Shown in pieces: positions 35,601 through 48,249 of a stretch of 64,000 bases of DNA (position 1 is the stretch's first letter; every line of letters starts with the position of its first letter). Made by a program: the position numbers and the translations under genes. The notes under the pieces were generated by a model. That model ran no database searches, was not told the DNA's origin, and saw nothing but the letters and a program-made list of their open reading frames with translations. This DNA comes from Phallusia mammillata. Taxonomy: Eukaryota > Chordata > Ascidiacea > Phlebobranchia > Ascidiidae. Location: assembly GCA_003260075.1 (NCBI GenBank), contig QLIY01000742.1, forward strand, positions 1-64,000. The letters run 5' to 3'.

Positions 35601-36576
35601 GAACCGGAAACCTGCACCCATTGTTGAAGTTGCCAGGCAACTGAGCAAAGACATTTCAACTGTGGTAATCACAAAACTTAACACAGCAAGCGATCAGGTG
35701 GAACCCAATCCAATGTTGACTGATATTGCTGCGAACAATTACAGTCGTGAATTGCAGCAAAATGATGAAATGGACAAATTAAAAAAAACCACAGATGAAA
35801 AAGAGGACAAACATTTGCCAAAAGATGTGGTTGAAATATTTGAAAACCGATGGGGGTTGGAGTTTATTATGGAAAACCCTTCGATGGGAGTGTTTGGTGA
35901 TTTTGTGCAACTTGACATTAACGACAACACTGTGCTTAAACAAATGGCATCCACTGCTGATGATAATGAGGGGATGGGAGGAAATGAGGCAGGAAAACTG
36001 ATATTCGAATGCACATTTGAAAACAGCAAACTCGTGGAGAAACCTCAACTTCCAACAATGTTTAAAAAAGATGAAAAAAATCGTTACAACATGAGATGCA
36101 GTGAGAATAACATTATGCCTTGGAACAACCCTGGAATGTTCGACGTTGATGGCGCTGCTTCCTTGTTTCTGAAAGGTAAAACCTAGATTGTGTCACAAAC
36201 ATCTGTTTGTTTGGGTTTAAAAACTGTACTAGGGTTGGAAGTCATCAAAATAGTGCTTTGGATAAATTAAGAAGCAGGAAAGTAGTTTTAAACCACTGGC
36301 ATAGAGAAGCATTGGTTTGCAGAAACAATATTAATTGGATGCAAAGTCATTTGTGACATGATGCACTGTACAGCTGTTTTAAATATCTAACACTGTAAGC
36401 ACAGTAGTGACACTGAAAAAATTGGCCATCATTTAAAAATCTTAGATACTCTACCAATAGTTTTTGTGTAGTATACATTTTGCTTCCTATTATATCTGTA
36501 GTAACAAGTAAATTGATTTTTTTTTTCAGAATGGGATTCAGTTTCGAAACATGCAACTTACTACAAAGACGAGTGA
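29692..36576 (+). CDS. Unrecognised multi-exon protein, Lys- and Ser-rich, conserved-looking ends
   Basis: Nine coding exons with phase-compatible splice sites: 29692-29820, 30151-30812, 32870-33012, 33512-33565, 33692-34035, 34346-34580, 34826-34933, 35108-36175 and 36530-36576. The N-terminus (YYSAVLAKAICLKDGDLFTD, then DFSNLPLPTLVGKIKWLESH) looks folded and helical. The middle is disordered with basic blocks such as KKVKKKKKRKAK and a long KEAKKDKKKNKK-type stretch (possible nuclear targeting), then a serine run and GGGG. The C-terminus ends FLKEWDSVSKHATYYKDE. No signal peptide or membrane segment. I do not recognise the family and assign no function. The start could lie further upstream: an exon at 29235-29273 would add FIAYECYLWALFRQ in frame. 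Confidence 0.75.
29851..29985. repeat. Hairpin-forming inverted repeat in intron 1 of the unrecognised gene
   Basis: TTTTAATAAAAACCA...GCGATGTAGAATA on the left pairs with TATTCTACATCGCTGG...TTATTAAAG on the right. The loop is about 65 bases. It looks like a small MITE; no target duplication was identified. Confidence 0.6.
30903..31085. mobile_element. Degenerate copy of the GTGGTGGGATTCA MITE
   Basis: GTGTGGGATTCAAATTTTTA is followed by two AAAAGTCATATTTTTCAGCC repeats and CCATTGACAGTAACCAGTAA, ending GGCGGTTCTCTAAAACCAGC. The right terminal repeat is lost. It lies in the intron 30813-32869. Confidence 0.75.
31240..32530. repeat. Degenerate tandem repeat, ~115-135 bp units
   Basis: A pyrimidine tract at 31275-31325 is followed by about eight imperfect units. 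Each contains CCCCTAAAATGGGT, then TTTTAAACAATGTC, then ATGAAATTTGGACAGTTTG. Clear unit starts lie near 31788, 31892, 32021, 32151, 32267 and 32392. Stops occur in all frames, so it is non-coding intron sequence. It is bounded by similar GGGTCCC(C)TTCCCTGAAGGGG and GGGACCCATTACG motifs (31238 and 32745), which may be the ends of one element. Confidence 0.7.
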
Positions 36577-38022
36577 GTGCGATGTGACATTTGGTGCATT
36601 GCTTACTGACCTGGGTACGATGATTGTTGTCACACAATCGTAGCAAATCGATAAGACTTCATTTTTGGTAAAACGTTTTGTGTGCTAACGCAGGGGAGGG
36701 ATTATTGTTTTATTAATTTAACATTTTTGTTGTTATTTTGAGCAAAGATAAAATATGAGTGTGTTTTTGTGCATTTATGGCAACATTCGACACCATAGGT
36801 TATTTGCCAGGGAATCATTTTGATCGTTGGTTTCTGCCCTTTCGCAACAACTTGTGATTTCAATGTATGGAGTGGTTAAAAGACATCTTCAGAGGTTCAT
36901 AATTTTAAACCAGGTGTGATTGTTGAGTGTGTGACAGCGCTGGAGTGTTATGTCTTGGTGTTAATTGGTCTCATTGAATCATAATTATGTTATTTTGTTC
37001 TACAGGATTTATAAATACTCCGTAGCGCCATCCTAAACTTTGGTGGTGGTTTGGCTGGAAAAATCTCTGTCTTAGATTATTTCAGTAATAATCACCTATA
37101 CTCTTTCAGAGCATGTATATTTACAACATGCTGATAAGTTAGAATTATTACATGTATTCCCCTCTAAACATGCCGACAGAATGATTTATTTATTTGTGGC
37201 TAAGTATTTCTGTGCCAATCCATTGGTTGCTGACATATTGTCTCACAAATATTTCAAAAAGATGTGACGAAACTTCTTTTCATATCTCGTTGTGAAGTTA
37301 TCGCATGTCAATGGTCATTGCTTGAAATTGAAAGCTTGAATTTAAATTAAAAACTTGAACTTTCTTGTCAAGTGAATGATAAAACCTGCTGATTTGGCTG
37401 CTTTTCATAGCCTATGCTTGTTGGCCTTCTGTTTCATTGTAAAATTCAACAGTTCTGAGTGAAACGTAAAGTATTTTGAACAAAATCCAAAACTCCTGTG
37501 GAAATATTTGCTGTTTCAGTGCAAGTCGTACTGTGAAAATGTGTCCTGCTTTTAGGGATGGACTGAACCAGAAACTAGGTATGCAATAACTTGGCTGTTT
37601 TTTTCCACACACATTTAATGTGGTGTAATTATCTCACTATTTTAAGTTATCTAAAAACAAACAAATTTTCCGGTCAAGGGGTTTTCAGTTGGTCCGTCCC
37701 TTAAAGTCTGTGATTCGGCTGTTATGTCAAATTTGGTTTAATTCATTTTTTTTCTTCAGCTTCACAGTGTGTTTAAGTCAAATTTATCACCAGACAATAC
37801 AAGGTTTCTTTCTGTGAGTGATTGTTTGATGGCAGATCAGGAGGCTTCATAATTTATTTGATAGCACAACAAAAATGAAACGTGTACATAAATGGCTAAT
37901 TCAATTGACAATGTTATAAAAAACACAATACTGACAAAAATTGCTACATAATAAATATGATGTGCTACAAAAGTGACTGTGGTCAGTAGGTATGCTGTCA
38001 GGTTGCCTCTTGGCTGGAAGAG
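36577..38022. other. Convergent intergenic region
   Basis: 3' flank of the unrecognised gene (+) and of ROGDI (-). TTTATT at 37853-37858 gives a minus-strand AATAAA for ROGDI. No further gene seen. Confidence 0.6.
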
Positions 38023-40170
38023 TCACCGTGCAACCCAAAATGGCATCAGCATTGTAAGCTGAAAAAGTAAACGTTAACATTGTTGAAAAGATACAGAGCT
38101 CTTGGTAAGCGTTCAATCACCTTATCCTTCAGATTCTGACAAATAGTTTGTACGTACGAAGCAGTGTCCAGAAGATTGGTCAAGGTCGGAACGATGCATT
38201 CTGCTGAACTTGAGGTTGCCATTTCATATCGAATACCAGCATGTTCACTAAATATAGATATTACTGGTGAACTGGACGACATGACAACCAAAGAGTTATT
38301 TAGTGCATAGGTTACCCATTACTCTCTAATTGGGGTTGAAGAAGGTGAACATAAATGTAACATTCTAACAAGGGACAAGATAAAGTTGCAAAGTCCCGAA
38401 GACGAGGGGCTTTTTATGACTCCGGCAATTATGGAGTCCGAATCCTTTTAGGTTATGAATTCCCTTTAAGAGATTAAATGCTCACTGACATCTTAACAAT
38501 GCACCTTAGTTGAAAAAGTCATACAATTTTCTTTCGTCATTTACAAAGACACATGTCATAAGATTCTTGCAAGTTATCGTCTAATTGTTTGCTGCATTTG
38601 TACGGACACTAAACTTCGAGGGTGTTGAAGAAAGAAAAAAAATCATTGTGTTGTAGGACCCTACAACTGGCAAGCTTGCTACCGATAAATGGATGAAACA
38701 CTCCTACATAAATACAAGAAACACTTACAACATTGCCCCAGCATGATGAACTAACGATCGTCCAGCAAGATTTCGTTGGTGTAATTTTCCATTCTTACTT
38801 GGACTGAGTGATGCATTCGTATGTGCCTGTTGCACCGTGTAATAATTCAATACAAGGCGGTTCTCGAGCACGTACAAGTTCACCAGCGTGTCACCGGGAA
38901 GGGGAGGGGAAAACATCTTCTGCAGGCAAAAGTCTTCAACTGAGATATTTTGTTAATTGTAGCAGTCAATTAAAAAGGTTTGTGTGGTTTATCCTTCGTA
39001 GGTGGCAAACCACCTGAGTGAAATTCCTTTTTTTATTTTTTCGTGCAAAGATTTATTTGAGAACTATGCTTATCAATATATGAACAGCCAAAATGCTGAA
39101 CCTTACTGCAAATCCACTTCCAATTAATGAATTCAGTGATAGTTGGCAGGGCGTTGCTAGACGTGCTTGACAACGGATTAATTCTTTGATGACATCATCC
39201 AGTACACACACAATTCCCTCCGCACAGTGATCAATGCATTCCTGCTCAGTTAGAATATTATCCAAAAGCTGCTTGATGGCTTTCATATGATTGACTGCAT
39301 CTTGTATCTATGTAAACAATGTGGAGTATTTAATACATAAGCTATTGCTGTCAGGCATAATATCAAGTTTCTAGAGCTCTTCTGGCAAATGTAAAAAATG
39401 TGGAATATCGCAGCTGCAAAAACACAACAAGCTCACTTAAATTTTCTTGACCTGAAATTATAAGGTTTTCAAGTGAAACATTAAACTAGATTGAATAAAC
39501 TTTTTAAGGTGATGTTACTGAAGCACAACAGGAATAAAACCTAGATGCTTTTTGAAGTAGAACCTGCTGTAATTTCCACTGTTTGTCGCTACGAAATGAT
39601 GCTTTAACTGTTGAAATAGTCTTGGTGGGTTTCATGAAAATTTCCATTCCACAAAGTGTGTCTTGGTGTAAAATGAGGCTTCCTCGTATTGTTTCATTGC
39701 CACTAAAATAAAGTTGAAAGCATGTTAAAAGAGACACAATGACGTTCAGCATTCATTATTCTGTTACACAGCTGTTTTGAGTTTTTCTTCTATTGTAAAG
39801 TGATGTTTAAGATAAGAGTATGGTTCAACAAAAGTTTAAATCTCACAATCACCCTTGCATTCTTGCACACTTACAACAAACAAATAGAAACACTTGCCAT
39901 GTAGATGTTGTGCATGTTAAATGGAACTTGCTGGATTTGCTAGAAGTTGATGATTTTAAACATTGTGTAATAAGTTTGTGGATGTGATCAAATACTGACG
40001 GCACTTCATTCTCCACCAACCATTTCACCTCCTAAATATCATTACATTGAAAAGTTTTAAAGTTAGTTTTTTGTTTCTACTAAAAAATTTAGCAAGTGTT
40101 TAAATTTTAATATTTTTACCCATGCAAATTGCAAATTTACCTGGTGTAGCTTATTTTGCTGTTGCATCAT
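38023..40170 (-). CDS. ROGDI: Rogdi homologue (V-ATPase/Rabconnectin-associated)
   Basis: A helical leucine-zipper-type protein linked in animals to the Rabconnectin-3 (DMXL/WDR7) complex that regulates V-ATPase assembly; human loss causes Kohlschutter-Tonz syndrome. Seven exons on the minus strand: 40170-40141, 40031-about 39870, 39702-39564, 39307-39107, 38919-38729, 38247-38121 and 38058-38023. Diagnostic peptides: VKWLVENEVPSVFDHIHKL, FRSDKQWKLQQ, IQDAVNHMKAI, MFSPPLPGDTLVNLYVLENR, HHAGAMFEHAG, ECIVPTLTNLL and ICQNLKDK, with a short aromatic end MPFWVAR. The start MMQQQNKLHQ is separated from the next exon by a phase-0 intron. The exact exon 2 donor is uncertain: a site giving FVCCNGNE joins in frame but is not strong. 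Confidence 0.92.
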
Positions 40171-40925
40171 TTCTTAGTGCCTCAATCTTGCCGGTAAACG
40201 GCGCGCCAGATATTAAGGCAAAGTTACAAACTCATCACTTGTAAAGTATTACGAATATTTTCTCTGCAATCAATATTTTTTTACTCAGCTGATCGCATTC
40301 GTCACGCATGATCGGTTATCGAGCTACACAAAAAAACTGACTCATTTTTAGGAAAGTAGGTTGTCGCCATTCGTATCTCGTTCACGGGACTGTCATGTGG
40401 GTTTAACTTGCGTTCAGTGTTTATAATAGTATTAGGTTTGCCCACCAAAGTCAAACTATTTTCAACATGCAAAAACAAACGTGGTTATTAACCTGCGTTC
40501 GATTTAAAAACCCTCCGGAAGACCATTTATCTACAAACGTGACATACCGAAGTTGAACATCGCACGCAAGAAGGTAAAGATTTTGGCTTAGAATTATGAT
40601 TGCTTAAACACACTAAAAATGCATTACAGTGTTATGTTTGGTTGTTGTCGTTTGCTTCTCGCCGCTAGATGGCAGTGGAGATCCTAATGTATGTATGAAT
40701 CATTTGCCCATCATTTGTCCATCACATGACCCACTTAAAGTAAATACTATTAACACATTGCCTAACTATTTCCAGCATGTGAATGGTTTTAGTGCAAAGG
40801 TGCAACTTAACATTCACAAGTAAACTACACTCAATATCATTGTAAAAATATTGTATTTGAATGATCAAGGCACAAAAATATTGCACAATGCATGATAAAA
40901 TATGAGATGGGTTGAAATAACACTT

Positions 40926-43900
40926 TTAAACAAGTTCCTTTCTTCTTAAGAGCTCCTTCCTGCAATAATATGGGAATGTTTAATTGTTTAAGGTAGTTTA
41001 GTTCAAATATTTTTACAAAACTGTACATTTTTGCCACTCAGTTTTGTAAGCAATAAGAACAACATCACTTGCCTTTTGCTTATTCTTTTGCACTTTGGGC
41101 AGCTGAGTGGATTAAAACACTTTGTGTGATAACACGAATGGCAGACTTCACACGTTGTTGTGTTTTGTTGGTGCGGGAAAATTATGTGGCTGTGGTCTTT
41201 ACAATATTCACAAATAAATCCCTTCATTTGGCACAACTGAAAGTAAAAACAATTCTTACATTCAAAGTGAAGTTTTAACCGAGCTTGATGTTCAAAGGAA
41301 GTTTGACCGAGAGATTTAGACCTGTGGTTCTCAACCGGGGCCCTCGCCCCCAGAGGGGCCAAGAAACACCCACTAAAAATCAATGAGTCGTTTTGTCTTA
41401 TAATGCGCAGAATTGAGTGTGTGCTGCAAATATCTTTATTCCCTTACATTCTTTATCCATATTGGGGTTGGTCAGCATTGCAGTTTGTTATTTACTCTAT
41501 TCGACTTACACGAGTTTGCCATTTAAATTTTTTGCAGGGGGCCACATATCTTACATTGTTATTCAAAGGGGACCATGAGGCCCAAAATATACCAGAAAGT
41601 TTGAGAACCACTGATTTAGACCAACACAGATTAGAACCAAAAGACTTTTGTGTCTAACCTCACACTGATTGAGGTGGTTAGTCGCCATGGAAACTGCTTC
41701 CTTAACATTGTGCAGCATTGTTCCGCTTTTCACTTCAATCAGTCCATCCAAACTGTACAGGTGAACGTCACCGTCGAGCATGTATTGGGGCACAAGACCA
41801 GAAATCTGTGCCTTCAATGTCTGAGTGTTGCTTTCATCATCTGTTAGACATAAAACACCACTGCTTGTTAACTAGAGATGTGAAACTCCAGAGATATGTT
41901 TGCATCTCCTCTGAGTTTAGAAGTTCTGAGTTTAGATTTAGCACTTAAATAACTTTGGTTTGCATACATGCCACTTGGTCTATAGAAATACTTCCTTGAG
42001 TGTTCAAGCATATTCTGCAGATAACTTAATTTTTAAAGGTGTTTTTAGCAAAAAAACTGGATGCCTTGGTAATGCTTACAATGCTGAAGTAACTGCTGTC
42101 ATGCTTCTTTAAGCATTGTAACTATATGCTTGCACCTAGTGCAACAATGTTATAGATTAGTAGAAAGGTTAGGTTGTGCTGTGTTACAATTTTTAAATGT
42201 TCAAAATCACCTGATACAGCAGAAGTTGCCAAGCGACAAGCCTGGATGTATTTGAACAATGGTAGCATCTGTTTCCTGAGTGCCTTGGAAAGTAGAAATA
42301 TCACATTTTAACCCCTTGTACATTTGTATTTAACGAAACACTTACAAGTATGGATGAAAGTGACTTGACTTTCTTGTAGGTGTTTGAATTGATGTCATTG
42401 AGGTTGAACAAAGGGTCACTGCTAATTCCTTGGATCAGATCGTAACTGAAGTTTGACACTTTGTATCTGTCCCAGTAAAGGTTATGCATTAATAGTTGAG
42501 GTTACTTTTCATTAACTCGATTCTTACCGAGTAAAGTCGAACTTGTGAAGAATATTCGCTGGAATCACAGACAATTTGTTGTCATGGCAACAGGAACAGA
42601 AATATTTCCCCACATATTCGCAATATCGAAACCTTTTCATGTAAGCTGAAAATAAACAACATTTCTTGAACATCTCTGGCACTGTGTGTTCTAGGAATGG
42701 GCCAATCACAGGTATCGATATTGGGCATATTATCAGTATTGGTCTTTGTCATCACATAGTTGATATGACACTCATATGTTCTTTTCTGAAGATATGCTGG
42801 TGTTGCAGCTATTCATACTTAAACATGTTTTCATTTTGACTTAACCCAAACACTGTGTGTTCTAGGGATGGGCCAAATACAGTGCCCATATTTAAAATAT
42901 TGATTTAACCCATAAAATCTGACCTTTGTTGACGAGCGTTCCACATCCAGCGCATCTATAGTTCTGCTTCACCATGGCAACCTTCAGTTTTAATCTTACC
43001 GGAGTGTGGAAGATAATCTGGGGTCGAGGCGGGGCCCAGTCCTGGTTGCCACGGATACGTACAGATGAATCGAGGCTGGCATCATTCGATGTTGCAACAT
43101 CCGGATCAATTGAAGTGGATGAAGGCATAGGAAGAAGCTGCAAGTGATGAAGTTTTAATTATGATAGGAAGTTTAGTTACTTTCACTTCAAGGCAGTCTT
43201 TAACATAAGTTTTCAAAATAAATGTGATTGCCAAATCCTTGGTATGAAATGTTCATGGCCTCCCTGTGAAGGTCTGTTTCATAATTCCTTTCATAGTTTA
43301 AAACAATGGTAATTCTTGTCCAGTCTCTTTTGTTGGGCATTGTTGACTGTTACACTTTTACCAGACCTTTTGAGGCACATCTTCTTCTGAAATTAACCAT
43401 TTCACTTCGGATGCAGTAACTCGACGTTGCCCAGAAAATGTTTTGAGCAAACCAATCGCAATTGACTCGGCAGTGCGGAAAGAATCCATCCTCAGTAATT
43501 TATTTCTGTTTCAAAAAGTTTAAGTTTGTAAAGGTTGATTGAAAATAATAACAAGTCTACTTACAAACTACTTGACTGAGGTAAAGATGTTTCACTTGGA
43601 ATTGGAGACGACAAATCAGAAACTGTAAAATATTAAAAATGTTTAACTTATCAGATTATTACACTCTATAACTTACCAGTTGTACTATGAGGTGTGTTTG
43701 GCAACAAAGCAAGATTACTTGACGAAACAGAGTGTGATAAATCATCATCGGAGGTAATGCTTCCGAATGGGGATGAGTAACCACAAGATGGCGATGTTAC
43801 AACACTGGATGTGGTTCCAACATATACTGGTGGTGTAGTGGTTGCTGCAGGAGGTTGCTACAAACACATTTATATTAATCAGTGGCGTATATAAATTCTG

Positions 43901-46900
43901 CACATAGTATTGTTATCTGTAAAGTTGATATTATGCCTGGCAGCAACAGCTTATACATTGTTATCTGGACTTGAATATAAGTTTCTTTCATCTGAACTAG
44001 CATGAAATTTTTGGGTCGTTCTTCAAGCAAAAAACTGCGGCTAGGTTTCATAATTACCCCAAATTCTGCACCAATTAAAAAGTTGTTGGCTGCAACTTGC
44101 ATTGCTTGGTTGTTTTCAGTTTTGTTCTTTACTTGACATTTGACTTGTTCAATCGCCCCAATCAACATCTCACTAAAGTGGAAATGGGCATTTTCCTGCA
44201 AAAATATGCAAATGTATGAAGCAACAATTCTGACCATCATCCACACTATCAATACTCTACTAAGGTTCGTAATGTTTTGTTGACTGATCAAACTTACCTT
44301 GTCAATGTCAGCACAGGTGGTAAGATCCTGGTTTTGCAAGAATGTCATTAAACTTCTTGTCTTTGGAGTATTTTCATTTCTATAATCTGTTAAATGTTCA
44401 TATTCATTTCTGAGAGATGGTGGAAAAGATACGTTACTTTGACAAATTGCTTAAATTATTTCGTTGTAAAATTTTTATAATTGATACTTTTTGCTCAGAT
44501 TTCTCTGTACTGGATTGTGTTTTACAAAACATACAAACAGTTTTGCAGAAATTTACCTTGGCTCTCACTATTACCATCAATATCACATAGAGAAGGAAAT
44601 GAACTACTTGTATTTAACAGAATATTCTGTGTAGCTTCATCACTGGAAAATATTTCTGTTGGGAAACAAAGGAATATTAAGCTAAGTCTGGTCTGTTCCA
44701 TGTAATTGTTGAAAATAAGGACTCAGGTCAAAAACAAGGAATTTCTTAGAAATAAGGACAGTAAATTTTTCTAAGACATTGTCCTTCATAATAAGGACAG
44801 TATGGCAACTCCGATTATAAGCAAGACCCAACATTAAAAGTTTGTTAAAAACTGCTAACATGCCACAAACAGATGAATTTAAATCCCTTACTTTGTCCTT
44901 TAATGTGATCAGATCGAGATCTTCGGTGAGTCTGTACAGAATCTGAAATAGAAACAACATTTTTTTACTCATCAGGTTGTACAACTCAACATATATTGAC
45001 CCTTACTTTGTTTCAGCGAATTATCAATTTCAGATGAAAATTTTAATTTGGTATTTGTTTGTTGCGCATTGTTTGAAACGTTCATGGACACTGGTAATAA
45101 CATGTCATCGAACTGATCCGGATTGGTTGGTGGAATGGAAAAGTGTTTTGTGATTGGCTGAGAGAGGAATGACTCTTCGGCTGATACTACAACATCCGGC
45201 AAAGCACTAAGTTGATGTTGTTCACTTCTTGTTTCAGGAAAATGTCTGGAATTAGGGGCGATCTCATCACTTTCACTGACATGGTATATATGAGGGCTTT
45301 CAACTGTCATCTGACTTGAATTAGTGACTCCCAGTAAAAATCCCAGGTCATCATTAAAGTCTTCACTGGAGTCATCATTGAACAATGGCTTGGAATAAAA
45401 TGGAAGGTTATCGTCGGTCTGTAGCAGTTGATAAGTAGCTGAAATATTGTCAGCAGTCAGATCCAAGTTTGAGGAACAGCCTCCCAGACAACTAGCTGCT
45501 GATGCCACACTCCCCATGTTGTTAACTAGTAACAACTGGTCATCTGCTGCTGTACTGGCTTCCGACGTCGCATAATGGTTTCCACTTGTGCGATGAAGAG
45601 GAAAGACTTTTGTTGGCTGCAAACTTCCACAGAGAGGGTCCACTATGTCTTGCGAGGACGGTTTGTTGCTAGGAAATAGCTCTGCTTCGTTTGGCACAAC
45701 TGGGTTTTCAACTGTTAAAAAATTAATAAAAGTTGCATTAGGCTTGCATCTAACACTTAACATATACTCACAAACAATGCAATATTTTCACAGCTAGAAA
45801 TATATTCATTACAATATAAATTTCTGCATAACTTTTATTCAAACAACACAATCCTGCTCACCAATGCTTGTGTCAGTGCTGTGCACTCGTACAAACTTTC
45901 TGTCGGAGCACGCGTCCTCCAACTTTCCAAACTGAAAACATAAAACAAATTTGCATCCTGATATCAACTAAGTGATTAATTACATTTGACATTAATCCAT
46001 CATCTTTAAGCTCTGATCAAAACTTCCTACCAAATCCACAGGAACATCGGCTAGTAATGTGGCTGAGTTGTGTTCTAATGCTTCAAGGCAAATCAGGGTA
46101 GCTGAAACGAACTTTGCATCTCGCAAAAATGCCCAATCTGTGACATGAAATAAATCAGTCAGTTTAACTTTAGGAGGATCTCACAGTCTGTGTCTTGGTT
46201 GTGCCATAATAAATCACACCAGGGCAAAGTTTTAATCCTAATGGTATGACATACAACACTGTAACATGTTCCATCAACTTGTTTTGAAAACAACTAATTT
46301 TGTTGTTGTTCAAGCTTTGTACTTGCCATAGTAATGCTGAGATACTGAAGATCCTCCTGCAAGGAGACATTTAATCTGTGTCGATAAATTTTTCATTTTT
46401 ATTGATTTTTCCAACCACAGTTGACCACGACTTTTACTTCTTCTCCTGTGAAAGTTTTTTGTGACATGTTTTAGCAAATTAACGTTTTACTCTCTCTGCA
46501 ATGACATGATGTAATACCTGACATGATATGAAGTTGGTGATTTAGTTTTGTTTGAAGTTCCGTGGGTTGAGTCGCTGAATGCAAACTTCTTGAGGTTTTC
46601 AATGTCAAAAGCAAATGAGGGATTTAACCATTGCAAGGTTTCAACAAACAACCAGTAGTCTTCAACATCAGCAACATCAACCTTTAAATAAAACTTGGTC
46701 TTGTCAAACAATCTTTTTACTTTTATAAGGCCCAAGTTTTCAGTAAGGGCACAACAACACTGTAGAGCTAGCACTATAGCAGTTTCACATGAAACATTAC
46801 ATTACCAAACACACAAGAGGTTGAGATAGGGTTCAAATCTGGTAGTTGTTGGGTATAGGTAGTTTCAAAATGAAAACTTACTTGGTTAAATTTTGTTGAA

Positions 46901-47136
46901 GGCTTTATTCCATGACGAAAAATTGCATCAAAACTTTTTACCAGAGATGTAACACCGCCATGAACATACAGAATATCAGTTGAATGTTGGCTTACAATCC
47001 TTTCAATTGTTGTCTTCAAGTTAGAAAACAGTTTTAATCTTTCATCACTGCAACAAAATAAAGGTTTTAGGGAAAAAAAATCTTTGTGGAAAATAAGTTT
47101 GTACCTGTGGTACTGACTATCCAAAACATGTGTCAT
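40926..47136 (-). CDS. RUBCN: Rubicon, autophagy/endosome regulator with RUN and RH domains
   Basis: Rubicon binds the Beclin1-UVRAG-VPS34 complex and Rab7, restrains autophagosome and endosome maturation, and supports LC3-associated phagocytosis. N-terminal RUN domain: exons 47136-47105, 47047-46882 (FSNLKTTIERIVSQH), 46681-46518 (VEDYWLFVETLQWLNPSFAF), about 46347 and about 46140-46027 (DAKFVSATLICLEALEHNSA). A serine-rich middle follows (45712-45006 and smaller exons), then CADIDK / ENAHFHFSEMLIGAIE (44325-44090). The C-terminal Rubicon-homology zinc domain: WAPPRPQIIF and QNYRCAGCGTLV (about 43140-42923), RYCEYVGKYFCSCCHDN (42650-42528), YKVSNFSYDLI (42487-42340), LDGDVHLYSLDGL (about 41760) and GFICEYCKD...CEVCHSCYHTKCF...CPKCKR (41236-41073). 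It ends KELLRRKELV at 40926. The order matches RUBCN rather than PLEKHM1 or DEF8, which lack this RUN-plus-serine layout. Confidence 0.93.
41322..41613. mobile_element. hAT-like MITE with 8 bp target duplication in a RUBCN intron
   Basis: The ends CTGTGGTTCTCAACC and AAGTTTGAGAACCACTG are inverted repeats. ATTTAGAC flanks both sides (41314-41321 and 41614-41621). The centre has GGGGCCCTCGCCCCCAGAGG and no coding capacity. Same superfamily as 24885-25377 but different sequence. Confidence 0.88.
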
Positions 47137-47501
47137 GTCAAACTCATTTCACAAGCAGATTTCTCTAGTCACTACTTTCTGTCAAAGCACAGTAAATGCA
47201 TGTAATAAGAAAAAAAAGCAAATGACCAACACAGTTCATAAAAAACACAAACAGAAAATTGCATTGCATTTGGAAAATGGCCACACTGCTACATAACCAA
47301 GTTGACACCATTCCTACTTAGTCTGCAAAATATGGCAGTTCCTACAAGATCTTGGGCATGCAAGACCACTATCTACCACATGCAAAACCTCTAGGACCAC
47401 AAGACTGATTGTACAGAAAACAATGAACGTTTAAAAGAGAGCCAGACAGTACTTTATGCTTAATTTTCATAAGCAGGCAACAAAAACTGGTGTGCAAGTA
47501 T

Positions 47502-47507
47502 TTTATT
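47502..47507 (-). terminator. Poly(A) signal of the DNAJC4-like gene
   Basis: TTTATT on the plus strand gives AATAAA on the minus strand, 46 bases past the stop at 47553. Confidence 0.6.
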
Positions 47508-47552
47508 CCATAAACAACACACAGGTGCTGCTGCCATACTCTGCATACTGGA

Positions 47553-48249
47553 TTACTCCTTTTTGTTTTGAGATTTTTGTTTTTGTACATAATTTCTATA
47601 AAATTGTTCTCTTTGAATGTAGGAAATAACTTGATCATGTTGTTGTTTCCTTCTCATGCGGTCTTCGATTGAAACTAAATAGATATACATAACTACTAAT
47701 GTCACAAACAGTGCAAAAAACTTTGCATGTGTTTGTTTTGTAACGTTATGTGGAATATTCCTGTTAACATTGTCCTGTGTCATGTGCTTGGAAAAAGGCT
47801 TCGATCCTGTGTTGATCCAAGTTGTGTTGTCATAACTCCGTCTTGATACAGGGTTACTCAAGACTTTATAAGCAGCATGAATTTGAACAAACTTTTTCTG
47901 CATGGGGGGGGGGCACATTGTCCTGTGTCGTGTGCTTGGAAAAAGGCTTCGATCCTGTGTTGATCCAAGTTGAGTGGTCATAACTCCGTCTTGATACAGG
48001 GTCACTCAAGACTTTATAAGCAGCATGAATTTGAACAAACTTTTTCTGCATTTTTACATCTCCATGGTGTTTGTCCGGATGAAACTCTTTGCACTTGGCA
48101 ATGTAACTTTGTCTGATTTCATCAGAACTTGCAGTAGGATCCACTTCAAGCGTGTCATAATGATTTACGAAACAGCGAACATTTTGTAATTGTTTTGGAG
48201 AGCAAAGAAATGGCTTCTTCAAGCTTATTAGACGATGTAACATTAACAT
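47553..48249 (-). CDS. DNAJC4: DnaJ (Hsp40) membrane protein, DNAJC4-like, with an assembly duplication
   Basis: A J-domain co-chaperone that would stimulate an Hsp70 ATPase through its HPD motif. Single exon. The N-terminus MLMLHRLISLKKPFL is basic and hydrophobic (possible mitochondrial signal). The J domain starts NHYDTLEVDPTASSDEIRQ, has EFHPDKHH and ends AAYKVLSDPVSRRSYD. A single membrane helix, FFALFVTLVVMYIYLVSI, lies near the C-terminus and is followed by a basic, coiled tail ending QKSQNKKE. This layout fits DNAJC4; orthology is moderate. A G10 run at 47905-47914 splits the ORF and duplicates about 120 bases (MQKKFVQIHAAYKVLS occurs twice), so the frame is broken only by an unmerged overlap. 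Confidence 0.82.

Noticed and set aside
40468-40823. Possible small plus-strand gene between ROGDI and RUBCN
   Set aside because: The ORF near 40629 has no ATG, the upstream ATG at 40468 hits a stop before a possible donor, and no frame joins cleanly. It may be a non-coding transcript, but I cannot support it.
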